Shown here: positions 17,356 to 25,981 of the stretch, piece after piece | How the letters are laid out: each line of letters begins with the position of its first letter | Position numbering within the stretch: position 1 is the stretch's first letter | Program-made: the position numbers and the translations under genes | The notes under the pieces: model-generated | Seen by the model: only the letters and a program-made list of their open reading frames with translations | Database searches by the model: none | What the model was told of the DNA's origin: nothing | Assembly: GCF_018614525.1 (NCBI RefSeq) | Contig: NZ_JAGGOL010000170.1 | Coordinates: 1 to 56,513 of the forward strand | Source: Streptomyces sp. ISL-11 | GTDB lineage: Bacteria; Actinomycetota; Actinomycetes; Streptomycetales; Streptomycetaceae | Reading direction: 5' to 3' | Length of the DNA: 56,513 nucleotides

Positions 17356-17968
17356 CACCCAGGGCGCCTACGCGGGGCCGCGGAGCGAGGACGTCCTTCC
17401 TGCGTCGGCCACGGCGGCCGTCAAGGTCGTCATCGTCGGTGGTTTCGGAGTGGGAAAGACGACCTTGGTGGGCGCGGTCAGCGAGATCAGGCCCCTGACC
17501 ACCGAGGAGACCATGACCCAGGCCGGCGTCGGCGTCGACGACCTGGCCGGTATCGAGCACAAGACCGAGACGACCGTGGCCATGGACTTCGGCCGGATCA
17601 GCATCGACGAGCAGCTGGTGCTGTATCTGTTCGGGACGCCCGGCCAGGAGCGTTTCTGGTTCCTGTGGAACGGCCTCTTCGAAGGCGCCCTCGGCGCGGT
17701 GGTGCTGCTCGACACCCGCCGCCTGGAGGTCAGTTACGACGTCATCGGCCGCCTGGAGGAGCGGGGCGTGCCCTTCGTCGTCGGGGTCAACCGCTTCCCC
17801 GAGGCCCCCACCTACCCCATGGCGGAGCTGCGGGCGGCGATGGACCTGGACGACTCCGTGCCCATGGTCGACTGCGACGCCCGCGACCGAGGCTCCTGCC
17901 GCGACACCCTGCTGACCCTGATGCGCTACCTGTACACCCTCACGACCGCCTCCCCGGAGCCCCAGTGA
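17336..17968 (+). CDS. cvnD: conservon small GTPase CvnD
   Basis: 210 residues, Ras-like GTP-binding protein of the MglA/CvnD group. G1 P-loop GGFGVGKTTLVG at ~36-47, switch region TTEETMTQAGVGVDDL, G3 LFGTPGQERFWF, and a degenerate G4 VGVNRFPEAP in place of NKxD. An N-terminal extension of ~25 residues precedes the core. In the model from Streptomyces conservons, CvnA, B and C assemble on CvnD and release it on signal. The stop overlaps the GTG of the downstream P450 as GTGA. Confidence 0.95.
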   Translation: MDFKGSDTQGAYAGPRSEDVLPASATAAVKVVIVGGFGVGKTTLVGAVSEIRPLTTEETMTQAGVGVDDLAGIEHKTETTVAMDFGRISIDEQLVLYLFGTPGQERFWFLWNGLFEGALGAVVLLDTRRLEVSYDVIGRLEERGVPFVVGVNRFPEAPTYPMAELRAAMDLDDSVPMVDCDARDRGSCRDTLLTLMRYLYTLTTASPEPQ

Positions 17969-19419
17969 CCCTCCCCCCCGAACACGCACGCGCCGACTCA
18001 CCGGCCGGGCCACCCCCGCAGTGCCCCGCCCACGGCGGCGCGACCCGGCTGTACGGCCCCGAGGCCGAAGCCGACCCCATGGGCCTGTACGAGCGACTGC
18101 GCGCGAAGCACGGGCCGGTCGCGCCCGTGCTCCTGCACGGCGACCTCCCGGCCTGGCTGGTCCTCGGCTACCGCGAGAACCTCGACGTGGCGCGCACCCC
18201 CTCGCGCTTCTCCCGCGACTCCCGGCTGTGGACCGAGGCCCGGGAGGGCCGGGTCGCCCCCGATCATCCGCTCGCCCCCATCACCACCTGGCAGCCGATC
18301 TGCGTCTTCGCCGACGGCCAGCAGCACGAGCGCTGGCGCGGGGCGGTGAACGACGCCATCGCGCGCTTCGACAAGCGGGGTATCCGCCGCCATGTGACCC
18401 GCTTCTCCAACCAGCTGGTGGACCGCTTCTGCGCGACCGGCCGCGCCGATCTGGTGCACCAGTTCGCGGATCACCTGCCGATGATGGCGATGACGCAGCT
18501 GCTCGGCATGCCCGAGGCCTACAGCCTCCGGCTGGTCAATGCCGCCCGGGACATGATCAAGGGCACCGAGACGGCCGTCGCCAGCAACGCGTACGTGCAG
18601 GAGACGCTCCGCAAGCTGGTCGCGCGCAAGCGCGTGGAGCCCGGCGCCGACTTCACGAGCTGGCTGCTGGAGCACCACACCGGGCTCTCCGACGACGAGG
18701 TGCAGCAGCATCTGCGCCTGGTGCTCATCGCGGCCTACGAGACCACGGCGAACCTCATCGCCAACACCCTGAAGATGGTGCTCACCGACGTCCGCTTCCG
18801 GGCGTCGCTCGCGGGCGGCCACATGACGCTGCCGGACGCGGTGGAGCAGGTGCTGTGGGACGAGCCGCCCTTCATGGCGATCCTCGGCCGCTGGGCCACT
18901 CAGGACACCGAGCTGGCCGGGCAGCAGATCAAGGAAGGGGACGCCCTGGTGCTGGGGCTGGCCGCCGCCAACATGGACACGGCGGTCCGGCCCGATCCGG
19001 ACACCCCCATCCACGGCAACCGGGCCCACCTGGCGTTCAGTGGAGGCCAGCACGAATGCCCCGGCCAGGACGTGGGCCGGGCGATCGCGGATACAGGCAT
19101 CGACGCCCTGCTCCTGCGGCTCCCCGACCTCACCCTCGCGGCGGACGAGTCGGAGCTGACCCACACCTCGTCGCTGATGGGCCGTCATCTCCAGGCGTTG
19201 CCGGTGAAGTTCACTCCCCGGCAGCCCCAGCCGCCCGCGGCACCCGAGACACACGCGCCGGTCGATCCCGTACCGCCCGTACCGCCCGTACCGCCCGTAC
19301 CGCCCGTTCATCCCGAGCGGCCGGAGCAGCCGGCCATCCCGCCGGCGCCGCCCGGCCGGGCGCCCGGGCGGCGGGGCTCGTGGTGGCGGTCGTTCAGGCG
19401 CTGGCTGCGGCGCGGGTAG
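17965..19419 (+). CDS. cvnE: conservon-linked cytochrome P450 (CvnE-type) with Pro-rich tail
   Basis: 484 residues. I-helix LIAAYETTANLIANTL, ExxR-like region around WDEPPFMAILGRWA, and the haem-ligand loop FSGGQHECPGQDVGRA. The catalytic domain ends near residue 418. It is followed by a tail of ~65 residues made of VPPVPPVPPVPP and other Pro-rich sequence and closing in a Trp/Arg-rich SWWRSFRRWLRRG that could bind membrane. I chose the GTG at 17965, overlapping the cvnD stop. Conservons often end in a P450. The gene's last 112 bp overlap, antisense, the 3' end of the terpene synthase, so terpene oxidation is an attractive but unproven role. Confidence 0.9.
   Translation: MTLPPEHARADSPAGPPPQCPAHGGATRLYGPEAEADPMGLYERLRAKHGPVAPVLLHGDLPAWLVLGYRENLDVARTPSRFSRDSRLWTEAREGRVAPDHPLAPITTWQPICVFADGQQHERWRGAVNDAIARFDKRGIRRHVTRFSNQLVDRFCATGRADLVHQFADHLPMMAMTQLLGMPEAYSLRLVNAARDMIKGTETAVASNAYVQETLRKLVARKRVEPGADFTSWLLEHHTGLSDDEVQQHLRLVLIAAYETTANLIANTLKMVLTDVRFRASLAGGHMTLPDAVEQVLWDEPPFMAILGRWATQDTELAGQQIKEGDALVLGLAAANMDTAVRPDPDTPIHGNRAHLAFSGGQHECPGQDVGRAIADTGIDALLLRLPDLTLAADESELTHTSSLMGRHLQALPVKFTPRQPQPPAAPETHAPVDPVPPVPPVPPVPPVHPERPEQPAIPPAPPGRAPGRRGSWWRSFRRWLRRG
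19267..19302 (+). repeat. four perfect 9-bp repeats (CCCGTACCG) coding VPP
   Basis: Four exact tandem copies of CCCGTACCG within the P450 tail, giving the PVPPVPP run. An exact copy number in such a short unit suggests recent slippage, so tail length probably varies among strains. Confidence 0.9.
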
Positions 19420-20492
19420 GTGGTATCGAGGTGGTCCCACCACCAGGCGATGGAGGGGACGGGCAGCGGGGCGAGGCTGTCGTCCGAGGGGGCCGGCTTC
19501 CACCACTGTACGGTCGCCGAGGTGCCGTAGGGGTCCGCGTAGCGGGCACAGGAGGAGGCCCAGTCGAGGTGGCCGCGGATGAACTGTCCGAGCGCCACCA
19601 GATAGCAGCGCAGCTCGACACCGGCTTGTGACCAGAGCTGTTCGCGCAAGCGCAGGAAGAGTGTCATGACGCGGTCGCGCATCGCCATGGCCTCTTCCTG
19701 CGCGCGGGCGGGCTCGCAGTCCCGCTCCCGGGCCAGGACGTCGATCAGATTGAGGTTGTCACCGGCCCTCTGGATCTCCTTGTTCCGTGAGTAGAAGTCG
19801 TTGTCCCAGGCGACCAGGGTCCAGGTCATCTCGGTGAGGGCCCGCACCTCGGGTCGGTCCAGATCGCCGTCGGAGACCTCGTATCCACCGGCGATGTCCA
19901 TCAGCGCCGTGGACGGAGCCATGCCGATGGCACGCATCCACATGGCGGCGTAGTCATTGAGGGAGGGCAGGGCCCGGTCGCGGCGGCAAGCGGCCTCCCA
20001 GACCAGACCGGACAGGTAGGTGCGCATGGCATCGGTCCAGTGCCGCAGTTGGGACGGTGTCGCGTGGTCGGCGAGCTCCAGCCGGATGGCGCGCAGTGCC
20101 GCGGCGTGGGGCGCGTCATCCGGCCATGGCGGACTCGGGGCTTCCAGGACGCGTGTGATGCGCGAGGTGGCGTGGGCGAGGCCGTGGGCCGTGGCACCCG
20201 ACTCGTCGCAGAGGGCGTCGTCCAGCGAGAAGAGGACCGCGTGCAGCTTGGCGACGACGGTCAGCGGCGCGGTCCGGCCGTAGGGCATGGTCCTGGCGGT
20301 CAGCCCGCCGAAGTCGCAGTGGATGAGTCGTTCTTGCTGATGGAGTGAGGTGTCCAGGTCTTGTTGGAGCATCCATTCGACCGCGGCGTCGTCGATCTCA
20401 CGGACGCGGGGGTGGACGGCCGGCGGGATCGGACAGTAGAAAGGCAGGATCTCCAAGGGCTGGACTGTCAAACGGTCTCGCACGCTTGTCAC
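19308..20492 (-). CDS. class I terpene synthase
   Basis: 394 residues. The Asp-rich metal site is VLFSLDDALCDES (D91, D92) and the NSE triad is DNDFYSRNKE (N231, S235, E239). A C-terminal RY pair (SSCARYADPYG) completes the usual diphosphate-binding set, so the enzyme should ionise a prenyl diphosphate; sesquiterpene cyclisation is the commonest role for this size, but the product cannot be read from sequence. I chose the GTG at 20492: a GGGGAG site lies just upstream and the family block LPFYCPIPPAVHPRV follows at ~residue 16, while earlier in-frame starts give unrelated sequence. The last ~37 codons lie antisense inside the P450 tail. Confidence 0.88.
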   Translation of the reverse strand: MTSVRDRLTVQPLEILPFYCPIPPAVHPRVREIDDAAVEWMLQQDLDTSLHQQERLIHCDFGGLTARTMPYGRTAPLTVVAKLHAVLFSLDDALCDESGATAHGLAHATSRITRVLEAPSPPWPDDAPHAAALRAIRLELADHATPSQLRHWTDAMRTYLSGLVWEAACRRDRALPSLNDYAAMWMRAIGMAPSTALMDIAGGYEVSDGDLDRPEVRALTEMTWTLVAWDNDFYSRNKEIQRAGDNLNLIDVLARERDCEPARAQEEAMAMRDRVMTLFLRLREQLWSQAGVELRCYLVALGQFIRGHLDWASSCARYADPYGTSATVQWWKPAPSDDSLAPLPVPSIAWWWDHLDTTYPRRSQRLNDRHHEPRRPGARPGGAGGMAGCSGRSG

Positions 20493-20826
20493 GCCGTCTC
20501 CCCGGGCCGTCTCACAGCGTTCCTGTCCACATTTGCGCGGTACCTGCCCAGGGTGAACCGCGGATAACCCGTGGCGCATATCCACCCGCACCTTTCCAGC
20601 AGCGACCGCAAGGCTCACTTCGGATCGTTTTCGATCGAATCGAGTCAAAGATATTTTCTGGGGAAGGTGGAAACGATTGAATATTGCACACTGCTGTCGG
20701 AATTCTCGCCATGATCCTCCACTGTTCGAGGGTCCGGTGGTTGGCCGGATCCCGATCGCGCCGAGCACGGACGGATGATCGACGATCCCCGACACTGGTG
20801 ATCGGCTGGCCCCAGGGAGGTACGGC
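20493..20826. other. divergent promoter region, terpene synthase / lnt
   Basis: 334 bp without a gene. It is markedly AT-richer at 20620-20700 than its surroundings and has a short perfect inverted repeat GATCG-TTTT-CGATC at 20623-20636. It should hold promoters for the terpene synthase (left) and the N-acyltransferase (right). I see no further structure that I can support. Confidence 0.5.
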
Positions 20827-22377
20827 ATGGTGGAGGCACCGTCGGACCAGTGGTACGCGTCACCGCTCGCGCGGCCCTGGTGGCGCGCGGCCGCGTGCGC
20901 CGCGGCGGGCGCGCTGCCCGCGCTGGCCTTCCCCGCTCCGGCGTGGTGGTGGCTGGCCTACGTCGCGCTGGTGCCCTGGCTGCTCCTGATCCGCTCGGCC
21001 GCCACGACCCGGCGGGCGGCGCTCGACGGGTGGACCGGCGGGGCCGCCTTCCTGCTCGCCGTGCACCACTGGCTGCTGCCGAGCCTGCACGTCTTCATCC
21101 TGGTACTGGCCGCGCTGCTGGGGTTGTTGTGGGCTCCGTGGGCCGCGGCGACACACCGGCTGCTGAGCGGGTCTCCCGGGCCGACCCGGGCCGCGGCGGC
21201 GCTCCTGGTCGTGCCCTCCGCATGGTTGATGGTCGAACTTGCCCGTTCCTGGGAGTATCTGGGTGGCCCCTGGGGGCTGTTCGGAGCCAGCCAGTGGCAG
21301 GTCGCACCCGCTCTGAGGGTCGCCTCGGTGGGTGGGATCTGGCTGGTTACGTTCCTCCTGGTGTCCCTCAACACCGCTCTCACCACGCTGATTTGTTCGG
21401 TTCGCAGCCGTATCACCGGACTTGCGGGGGTGCTCGCCTGTGCCGCGGCGGTCGCCTCGGTGTGGGTGTGGGCACCGCTGCCGGAGAGCGCGGGGACGGC
21501 GCGGGTCGCGGTCGTACAGCCCGGCGTGATCTCCGGCGCCGCCAGCCCGCAGCGGCGCTTCGACCGCGAGGAGGAGCTGACCCGACGGCTGGCCGGGCAG
21601 CACCCGGACCTGGTGGTGTGGGGCGAGAGCAGCGTCGGCCAGGACCTGGGCGCGCGCCCCGACCTGCGGGACCGGCTGGCCGCGCTGTCCCGGGCGGTCG
21701 GCGCGGACCTGCTGGTGAACGTCGACGCGCGGCGCTCGGACCGGCCGGGGATCTTCAAGAGCTCCGTGCTGGTGGGCCCCGGCGGCCCGACCGGGGACCG
21801 CTACGACAAGATGCGGCTGGTGCCCTTCGGCGAGTACGTTCCGGCGCGCTCGGTCCTCGGCTGGGCCACCTCCGTGGGCAAGGCGGCGGGCGAGGACCGC
21901 GGACGCGGGCGGGCACCGGTGGTGATGCGGCTGCCGGACGCGGGCGGACTGCGGGTCGGCCCGCTGGTGTGCTTCGAGTCGGCGTTCCCCGACATGAGCC
22001 GGAAGCTGGCCGCGGACGGGGCGCAGTTGCTCGTCGCCCAGTCGGCGACCTCGTCCTTCCAGCACAGCTGGGCGCCGGCGCAACACGCCTCGCTGGCCGC
22101 GCTGCGGGCCGCCGAGACCTGGCGGCCGATGGTGCACGCGACGCTGACCGGTGTGAGCGTGGTCGCCGGGCCGCGCGGCGCGCTGACCGGCGAGCGGCTG
22201 GGCACGGACCGCAGCGCGGCCGCCGTCTACGAGGTCCCGTTGGCGCGCGGCACCAGCCCGTACGTCCGCATCGGCGACTGGACGGTCCTCGGCGCGGTGG
22301 CGGTCCTGGTCTGCTACGCCGCCTTCGAGGGTGTACGGGCCGCTCGACGCCCTGGTCGCCAACACCCCGTTACGTGA
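20827..22377 (+). CDS. lnt: apolipoprotein N-acyltransferase
   Basis: 516 residues. Membrane enzyme that N-acylates the modified Cys of lipoproteins. About six to seven hydrophobic helices fill residues 20-215 and one more lies near the C-terminus (VLGAVAVLVCYAAF). The nitrilase-like periplasmic domain holds the catalytic triad: E267 in VVWGESSVGQD, K328 in RYDKMRLVPFGEYVP, and C382 in GPLVCFESAFPD. All three are present, so activity is expected. The ATG at 20827 is preceded by a strong AGGGAGG site. Streptomyces usually carry two Lnt paralogues; which this one is cannot be decided here. Confidence 0.93.
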   Translation: MVEAPSDQWYASPLARPWWRAAACAAAGALPALAFPAPAWWWLAYVALVPWLLLIRSAATTRRAALDGWTGGAAFLLAVHHWLLPSLHVFILVLAALLGLLWAPWAAATHRLLSGSPGPTRAAAALLVVPSAWLMVELARSWEYLGGPWGLFGASQWQVAPALRVASVGGIWLVTFLLVSLNTALTTLICSVRSRITGLAGVLACAAAVASVWVWAPLPESAGTARVAVVQPGVISGAASPQRRFDREEELTRRLAGQHPDLVVWGESSVGQDLGARPDLRDRLAALSRAVGADLLVNVDARRSDRPGIFKSSVLVGPGGPTGDRYDKMRLVPFGEYVPARSVLGWATSVGKAAGEDRGRGRAPVVMRLPDAGGLRVGPLVCFESAFPDMSRKLAADGAQLLVAQSATSSFQHSWAPAQHASLAALRAAETWRPMVHATLTGVSVVAGPRGALTGERLGTDRSAAAVYEVPLARGTSPYVRIGDWTVLGAVAVLVCYAAFEGVRAARRPGRQHPVT

Positions 22378-22492
22378 CTACGTCCTGCGCCCACGGGTGA
22401 ACGACTGCCCCCCTGCCCGTCCTCGGCCCTGTCTGGGAGGCCCCCTCGCGGCCGGCCGATGCAGAGGCGGACGCCCGTGCGAAGATCGCGGC

Positions 22493-23071
22493 GTGAACGA
22501 TCTGCGCTTCCGTCTCGCTGACGACGCCGACCTCGCCGCTGTCGTGCGTCTGCGCGACGACGCTGCCCGCTGGATGCTTGCCCAGGGCGTCACTGGTCAG
22601 TGGCGGCCCGGTGAGCTGGGCGAGGACCACTTCCGCCGGATCATGGAGAACGGGGAGGTATGGCTCGCGGAGGCTGCCGATCGGGTGGTCGGGGCCTGGG
22701 AGCTGTGGTGGGAGGACGAGGACGCCTGGGGGCCACAGCCGCCGACGGCCGGCTATGTGCACCGGCTGATGGTGGACCACGACAGGGTCCCGCCCAGGAC
22801 AGGGCGGCAGCTTCTGCGAGTCGCGGAGCGCCGCGTGGCCGAGGTGGGCCGGCCGTTGGTACGTCTGGACTGCCTGGCCGGCAACGCACGCCTGAACGCG
22901 TACTACCTCGACGCCGGCTATCGGGTTGTCGGACGCAAGGAGGGCAAACCGCAGCCGGGCGGTACACCCAAGTCGTTCACGCTCCTCGAAAAGTCCCTAC
23001 GGGACGGAGGGGAAGAGGAATCGCCTGCGCTCGTCGTGGTCGGACGGGAGCGGCAGGCTGCCCTGGGGTAA
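22493..23071 (+). CDS. GNAT-family N-acetyltransferase
   Basis: 192 residues with the acetyl-CoA-dependent GNAT fold: N-terminal FRLADDADLAAVVRLRDDAARWM, central beta-4 VHRLMVDHDRVPPRTGRQLLRVAERRV (pyrophosphate loop, here R-V-P-P-R-T-G rather than canonical Q/RxxGxG/A), and the C-terminal LDCLAGNARLNAYYLDAGYRVVGRKEGK. The substrate is unknown. I chose the GTG at 22493 because it starts the family-like VNDLRFRLADD. A C-terminal ~20 residues after the fold look unstructured. It is convergent with the Gfo/Idh gene. Confidence 0.85.
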   Translation: MNDLRFRLADDADLAAVVRLRDDAARWMLAQGVTGQWRPGELGEDHFRRIMENGEVWLAEAADRVVGAWELWWEDEDAWGPQPPTAGYVHRLMVDHDRVPPRTGRQLLRVAERRVAEVGRPLVRLDCLAGNARLNAYYLDAGYRVVGRKEGKPQPGGTPKSFTLLEKSLRDGGEEESPALVVVGRERQAALG

Positions 23072-23087
23072 GGGCCGGGACACCGGC

Positions 23088-23121
23088 CTTACCGTCACGC
23101 CGGGCTTACCATCACGCCGGG
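23088..23121. repeat. 17-bp tandem duplication between convergent genes
   Basis: Two adjacent copies of a 17-mer reading CTTACC(G/A)TCACGCCGGG, with one mismatch, end exactly where the Gfo/Idh stop codon (23122) begins. Probably a replication-slippage scar; no terminator hairpin was recognised in it. Confidence 0.8.
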
Positions 23122-24024
23122 TCAGACGTCCTGCTCGATCTTGCGCACGATCTCCTCGCACAACCGGTGCGTCCGCAAGGCGTCTTCGGCGTCGAGTACC
23201 TTGCCCGCCCGCACGGCGTCGAGGAAGGCGAGGACGACCTGCTCGATGCCACGCTGGCGGGCGACAGGCACCCAGTCACCACGGCGCCGGATGGTGGGCT
23301 GTCCCTTGTGGTCGATGACCTCGGCGAGATTGAGCACCTGACGCTTGGTGCCCCGGCCGGAGACCTCCAGGATCTCCTCGGTGGAGCCGCTCATCCGGTT
23401 CATGGTGCCGATGGCGGTGAAGCCGTCGCCGGAGAGCTGGAGGACGACGTGGTGCACGAGGCCGTCGCGGACCCTGGCGCGTATGTCGATGTGGTCGACG
23501 TCGCCGGGGGCGAGGAAGCGCAGGGTGTCGACGACGTGGATGAAGTCGTCGAAGACGAGGGTGCGGGGGGCCTCGGCGAGGCCGACCCGGTTCTTCTGCA
23601 GCAGGACGAGGTCGCGCGGGTGCTCCAGGCACTGGGCGTAGCCGGGCGCGTGGCGGCGGTTGAAGCCGACCATGAGTCCCACTCCCCGCTCCTGGGCGAG
23701 GCGGACGAGCTTCTCGCTGCCGGCGAGGTCGTAGGCGAGGGGCTTGTCCACATAGACCGGCACGTCGGCTTCGAGAAGGCGGGTGACGATCTCGGGATGG
23801 GCGGCGGTCGCCGCGTGGACGAACGCCGCGTCGAGGCCGGCCGCCAGGAGGGAGTCGAGGTCGGTGTGGCGTTGGGCGTCGGGGACGCGGTAGGTGTCCG
23901 CGACCCGGTGGAGGGTGGTCGCGGTCCGGGTGTGGAGGTGGAGTTCGAGCCCCGGCTGAGCGGTGAGTACCGGCAGGTACGCCTTCTGGGCGATGTCTCC
24001 GAGCCCGATGCAGCCGACCTTCAC
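23122..24024 (-). CDS. Gfo/Idh/MocA-family NAD(P)-dependent oxidoreductase
   Basis: 300 residues. N-terminal Rossmann fold VGCIGLGDIAQKAYLPVL, the VYVDKPLAYDLAGSEKLV block (the EKP-like motif with the catalytic Lys in DKP), and FNRRHAPGYAQCL in the second domain. The family acts on sugars, inositols or related polyols and sometimes on biliverdin-type substrates; nothing here fixes the substrate. I chose the GTG at 24024, with GGGAGG 5 bp upstream. It is 20 bp downstream of the FAD monooxygenase stop and in the same direction, so the two may be co-transcribed from the TetR-controlled promoter at ~25250. Confidence 0.88.
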   Translation of the reverse strand: MKVGCIGLGDIAQKAYLPVLTAQPGLELHLHTRTATTLHRVADTYRVPDAQRHTDLDSLLAAGLDAAFVHAATAAHPEIVTRLLEADVPVYVDKPLAYDLAGSEKLVRLAQERGVGLMVGFNRRHAPGYAQCLEHPRDLVLLQKNRVGLAEAPRTLVFDDFIHVVDTLRFLAPGDVDHIDIRARVRDGLVHHVVLQLSGDGFTAIGTMNRMSGSTEEILEVSGRGTKRQVLNLAEVIDHKGQPTIRRRGDWVPVARQRGIEQVVLAFLDAVRAGKVLDAEDALRTHRLCEEIVRKIEQDV

Positions 24025-24044
24025 AGAGCCTCCCAGGTACGCGT

Positions 24045-25241
24045 CTACGTTTGAGCAGCATACGGGTGTGCGGACGGCTGCCAGTCGGCCACTCCGTCGA
24101 GGGCGCGGAGGGCGACGCCCGGGCCGAGGAGGTCGACCGCGCGGAGGGCGGCGGTGCGCAGGGCACACGCCGGGGCGGAGGAGAGGGAGACGAGCCGGCC
24201 GACACGGGCCGAGCGGCGGACGACGTCCATGGTGCGGGGCAGGCGCTGCGCGGTGTAGGCCGTGAGCGCGCCGAGGACACCGGCGCTCCCGCCGCCCGCC
24301 CCGGCGAGGAGGAGCGCCAGGACGGCGCCGTCCTCGATGGCCTGGCAGCCGCCCTGGCCGAGGTGCGGGGTCATGGGGTGGGCGGCGTCGCCGAGGAGGG
24401 CGGTCCGGCCGCGGTGGTAGGCGGGCAGGGCGGTGGCGGCGTGGTGGACGTCGTTGCGCAGGACCGCGGCGGGGTCGGCGGCGGCGAGGATGTCGGGCAC
24501 GGGGTGGTGCCAGCCGCCGAAGAGGCGGCGCAGTTCGGACAGTTCTCCATCGGGGGCCATGCCGCCGGCGGGGGCGTTGGCCTGGGCGTAGGCGTAGACA
24601 CGGCCGTCGCTGAGCGGCACGGTGCCCCAGAGCAGGCCCCGGCCCCAGGTCTCGTGGGCGGCGAAAGGCTGCGGCGGCCGGGGTACGACCAGGCGCCAGA
24701 CGGTGATTCCGGCGTAGTGGGGTGCGGGGTGGCCGGGGAAGAGTGCGGCGCGGGTCGCCGAGTGGATGCCGTCGGCGCCCACGACGAGGTCGGCTTCGAG
24801 GGTGCCGTCGGGGGTGGTCACACGGGCGGGACGGTCCGCGTCGCCGGGGTCGGCGAGCGCGGCCGGAGTGCCGGTACGGACCGCTCCGTCGGGCAGCCGT
24901 GAGGCCAGGAGGGCGACGAGTGCGGCGCGGTGGGCGATGGCCACGGGTCCGCCGTAGCGCCGGGCGGCGGCTTCACTGTTCGTACGGGAGAGCCAGCGGC
25001 CGCTCGGCAGGCGCAGGCCACCGTCGGACTGCCAGCCGGCCAGGGCGCGTACGGCGTCCCCGGCACCGAAGGTGTCGAGGGCGCGCTGGGCGTTGGGGGC
25101 CAGGGCGATGCCGGCGCCGACGGGTTCGAGCGCGGCGTCGCGTTCGAGGACGGTGACGGCCCAGCCCCGGTGGTGCAGGGCGGCAGCGGCGGTGAGGCCG
25201 CCGATGCCCCCGCCGATGACGACGGCGCGAAGGGTTCCCAT
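24045..25241 (-). CDS. FAD-dependent monooxygenase
   Basis: 398 residues, PHBH-type flavin monooxygenase. GxGxxG AVVIGGGIGGLTAAAALHHRGW at the N-terminus, VVGADGIHSATR (DG motif) near 160, and GDAAHPMTPHLGQGGCQAIEDGAVLA (GD motif) near 290. These resemble salicylate-hydroxylase/zeaxanthin-epoxidase-like enzymes. I chose the ATG at 25241 with GGGAGG 6 bp upstream. It is divergent from a TetR regulator with two palindromic operators between the starts, which strongly suggests local control and a small aromatic or xenobiotic inducer. Confidence 0.9.
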   Translation of the reverse strand: MGTLRAVVIGGGIGGLTAAAALHHRGWAVTVLERDAALEPVGAGIALAPNAQRALDTFGAGDAVRALAGWQSDGGLRLPSGRWLSRTNSEAAARRYGGPVAIAHRAALVALLASRLPDGAVRTGTPAALADPGDADRPARVTTPDGTLEADLVVGADGIHSATRAALFPGHPAPHYAGITVWRLVVPRPPQPFAAHETWGRGLLWGTVPLSDGRVYAYAQANAPAGGMAPDGELSELRRLFGGWHHPVPDILAAADPAAVLRNDVHHAATALPAYHRGRTALLGDAAHPMTPHLGQGGCQAIEDGAVLALLLAGAGGGSAGVLGALTAYTAQRLPRTMDVVRRSARVGRLVSLSSAPACALRTAALRAVDLLGPGVALRALDGVADWQPSAHPYAAQT

Positions 25242-25259
25242 GGACAACCTCCCGAGGTG

Positions 25260-25299
25260 ACTACATCTGTAGTGACCCAGACATTACTACTCCTGTAGT
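25260..25299. promoter_or_regulatory. paired palindromic TetR operators
   Basis: Two inverted repeats lie between the divergent monooxygenase and TetR genes: ACTACA-TC-TGTAGT (25260-25273) and ACTAC-TCCT-GTAGT (25286-25299), centres 26 bp apart. They share the half-site ACTAC/GTAGT, and their position between two start codons is that of a classical autorepressor operator. Confidence 0.8.
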
Positions 25300-25319
25300 G
25301 ACACCGGTAGATTGGGGGC

Positions 25320-25949
25320 ATGGCAGTGGACGACAACCCCCCTGAGAAGACCGCCGGTCGAGGCTCCTCCCGCGCCCGCGCGCTGTTGATCGCCGACACC
25401 GCGCTGGCCCTGCTGGCCGGGCGCGGCATGCGCGGGCTCACCCACCGGGCCGTCGACGAGGCGGCCGGTCTGCCGACCGGCTCGACGTCCAACCACGCCC
25501 GCACCCGCCTGGCGCTCCTGGAGACGGCGGTGCGCAGGCTCGCCGTGCGCGAGGGCGAGGTGCTCGGTCTGCGGGAGCTGCCGGATCCGGCGGACGGGCT
25601 GGAGGCGTTCGCCGACGCGGTCGCCCTCGCCCTGCACCGGACGCTGACCGGTCGGCGGGATCTGCTGATCGCCCGCTACGAACTGGCCCTGGAGGCGACG
25701 CGCCGACCCGAACTGCGGACGATCTACGACACCGAGGGGCGCCCCTTCCGCGAACCCCTCGTCGCCCTGCTGGCCGCGGCCGGTTCGGCCGAACCGGCCC
25801 GGCACGCGCTGGCCCTCGTGGCGTGGTGCGAGGGGCTGATGTTCTCGTGCGTGGCCGGTTCGTTCCACGCCGAGGTGCCCGGCCGGACCGAACTGCGGGC
25901 GGACGTCGAGGAGCTGCTGCACGGCATGCTGGGCGGTGAGCGGCGATAA
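25320..25949 (+). CDS. TetR-family transcriptional repressor
   Basis: 209 residues. N-terminal HTH within ALLIADTALALLAGRGMRGLTHRAVDEAAGLPTGSTSNHARTRLALL: recognition helix around LPTGSTSNHA, in the PPTG/SxxYYHF position of TetR proteins but with N-H-A in place of the Tyr-rich end. The C-terminal ligand domain follows. The gene is divergent from the FAD monooxygenase, with two matching palindromes 20-60 bp upstream of its ATG, so autorepression and repression of the monooxygenase are the simplest reading. The ATG at 25320 is preceded by GGGGG. Confidence 0.92.
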   Translation: MAVDDNPPEKTAGRGSSRARALLIADTALALLAGRGMRGLTHRAVDEAAGLPTGSTSNHARTRLALLETAVRRLAVREGEVLGLRELPDPADGLEAFADAVALALHRTLTGRRDLLIARYELALEATRRPELRTIYDTEGRPFREPLVALLAAAGSAEPARHALALVAWCEGLMFSCVAGSFHAEVPGRTELRADVEELLHGMLGGERR

Positions 25950-25981
25950 TCCCTGGCGGGAAGGGATGACTGGGCGCGAGG

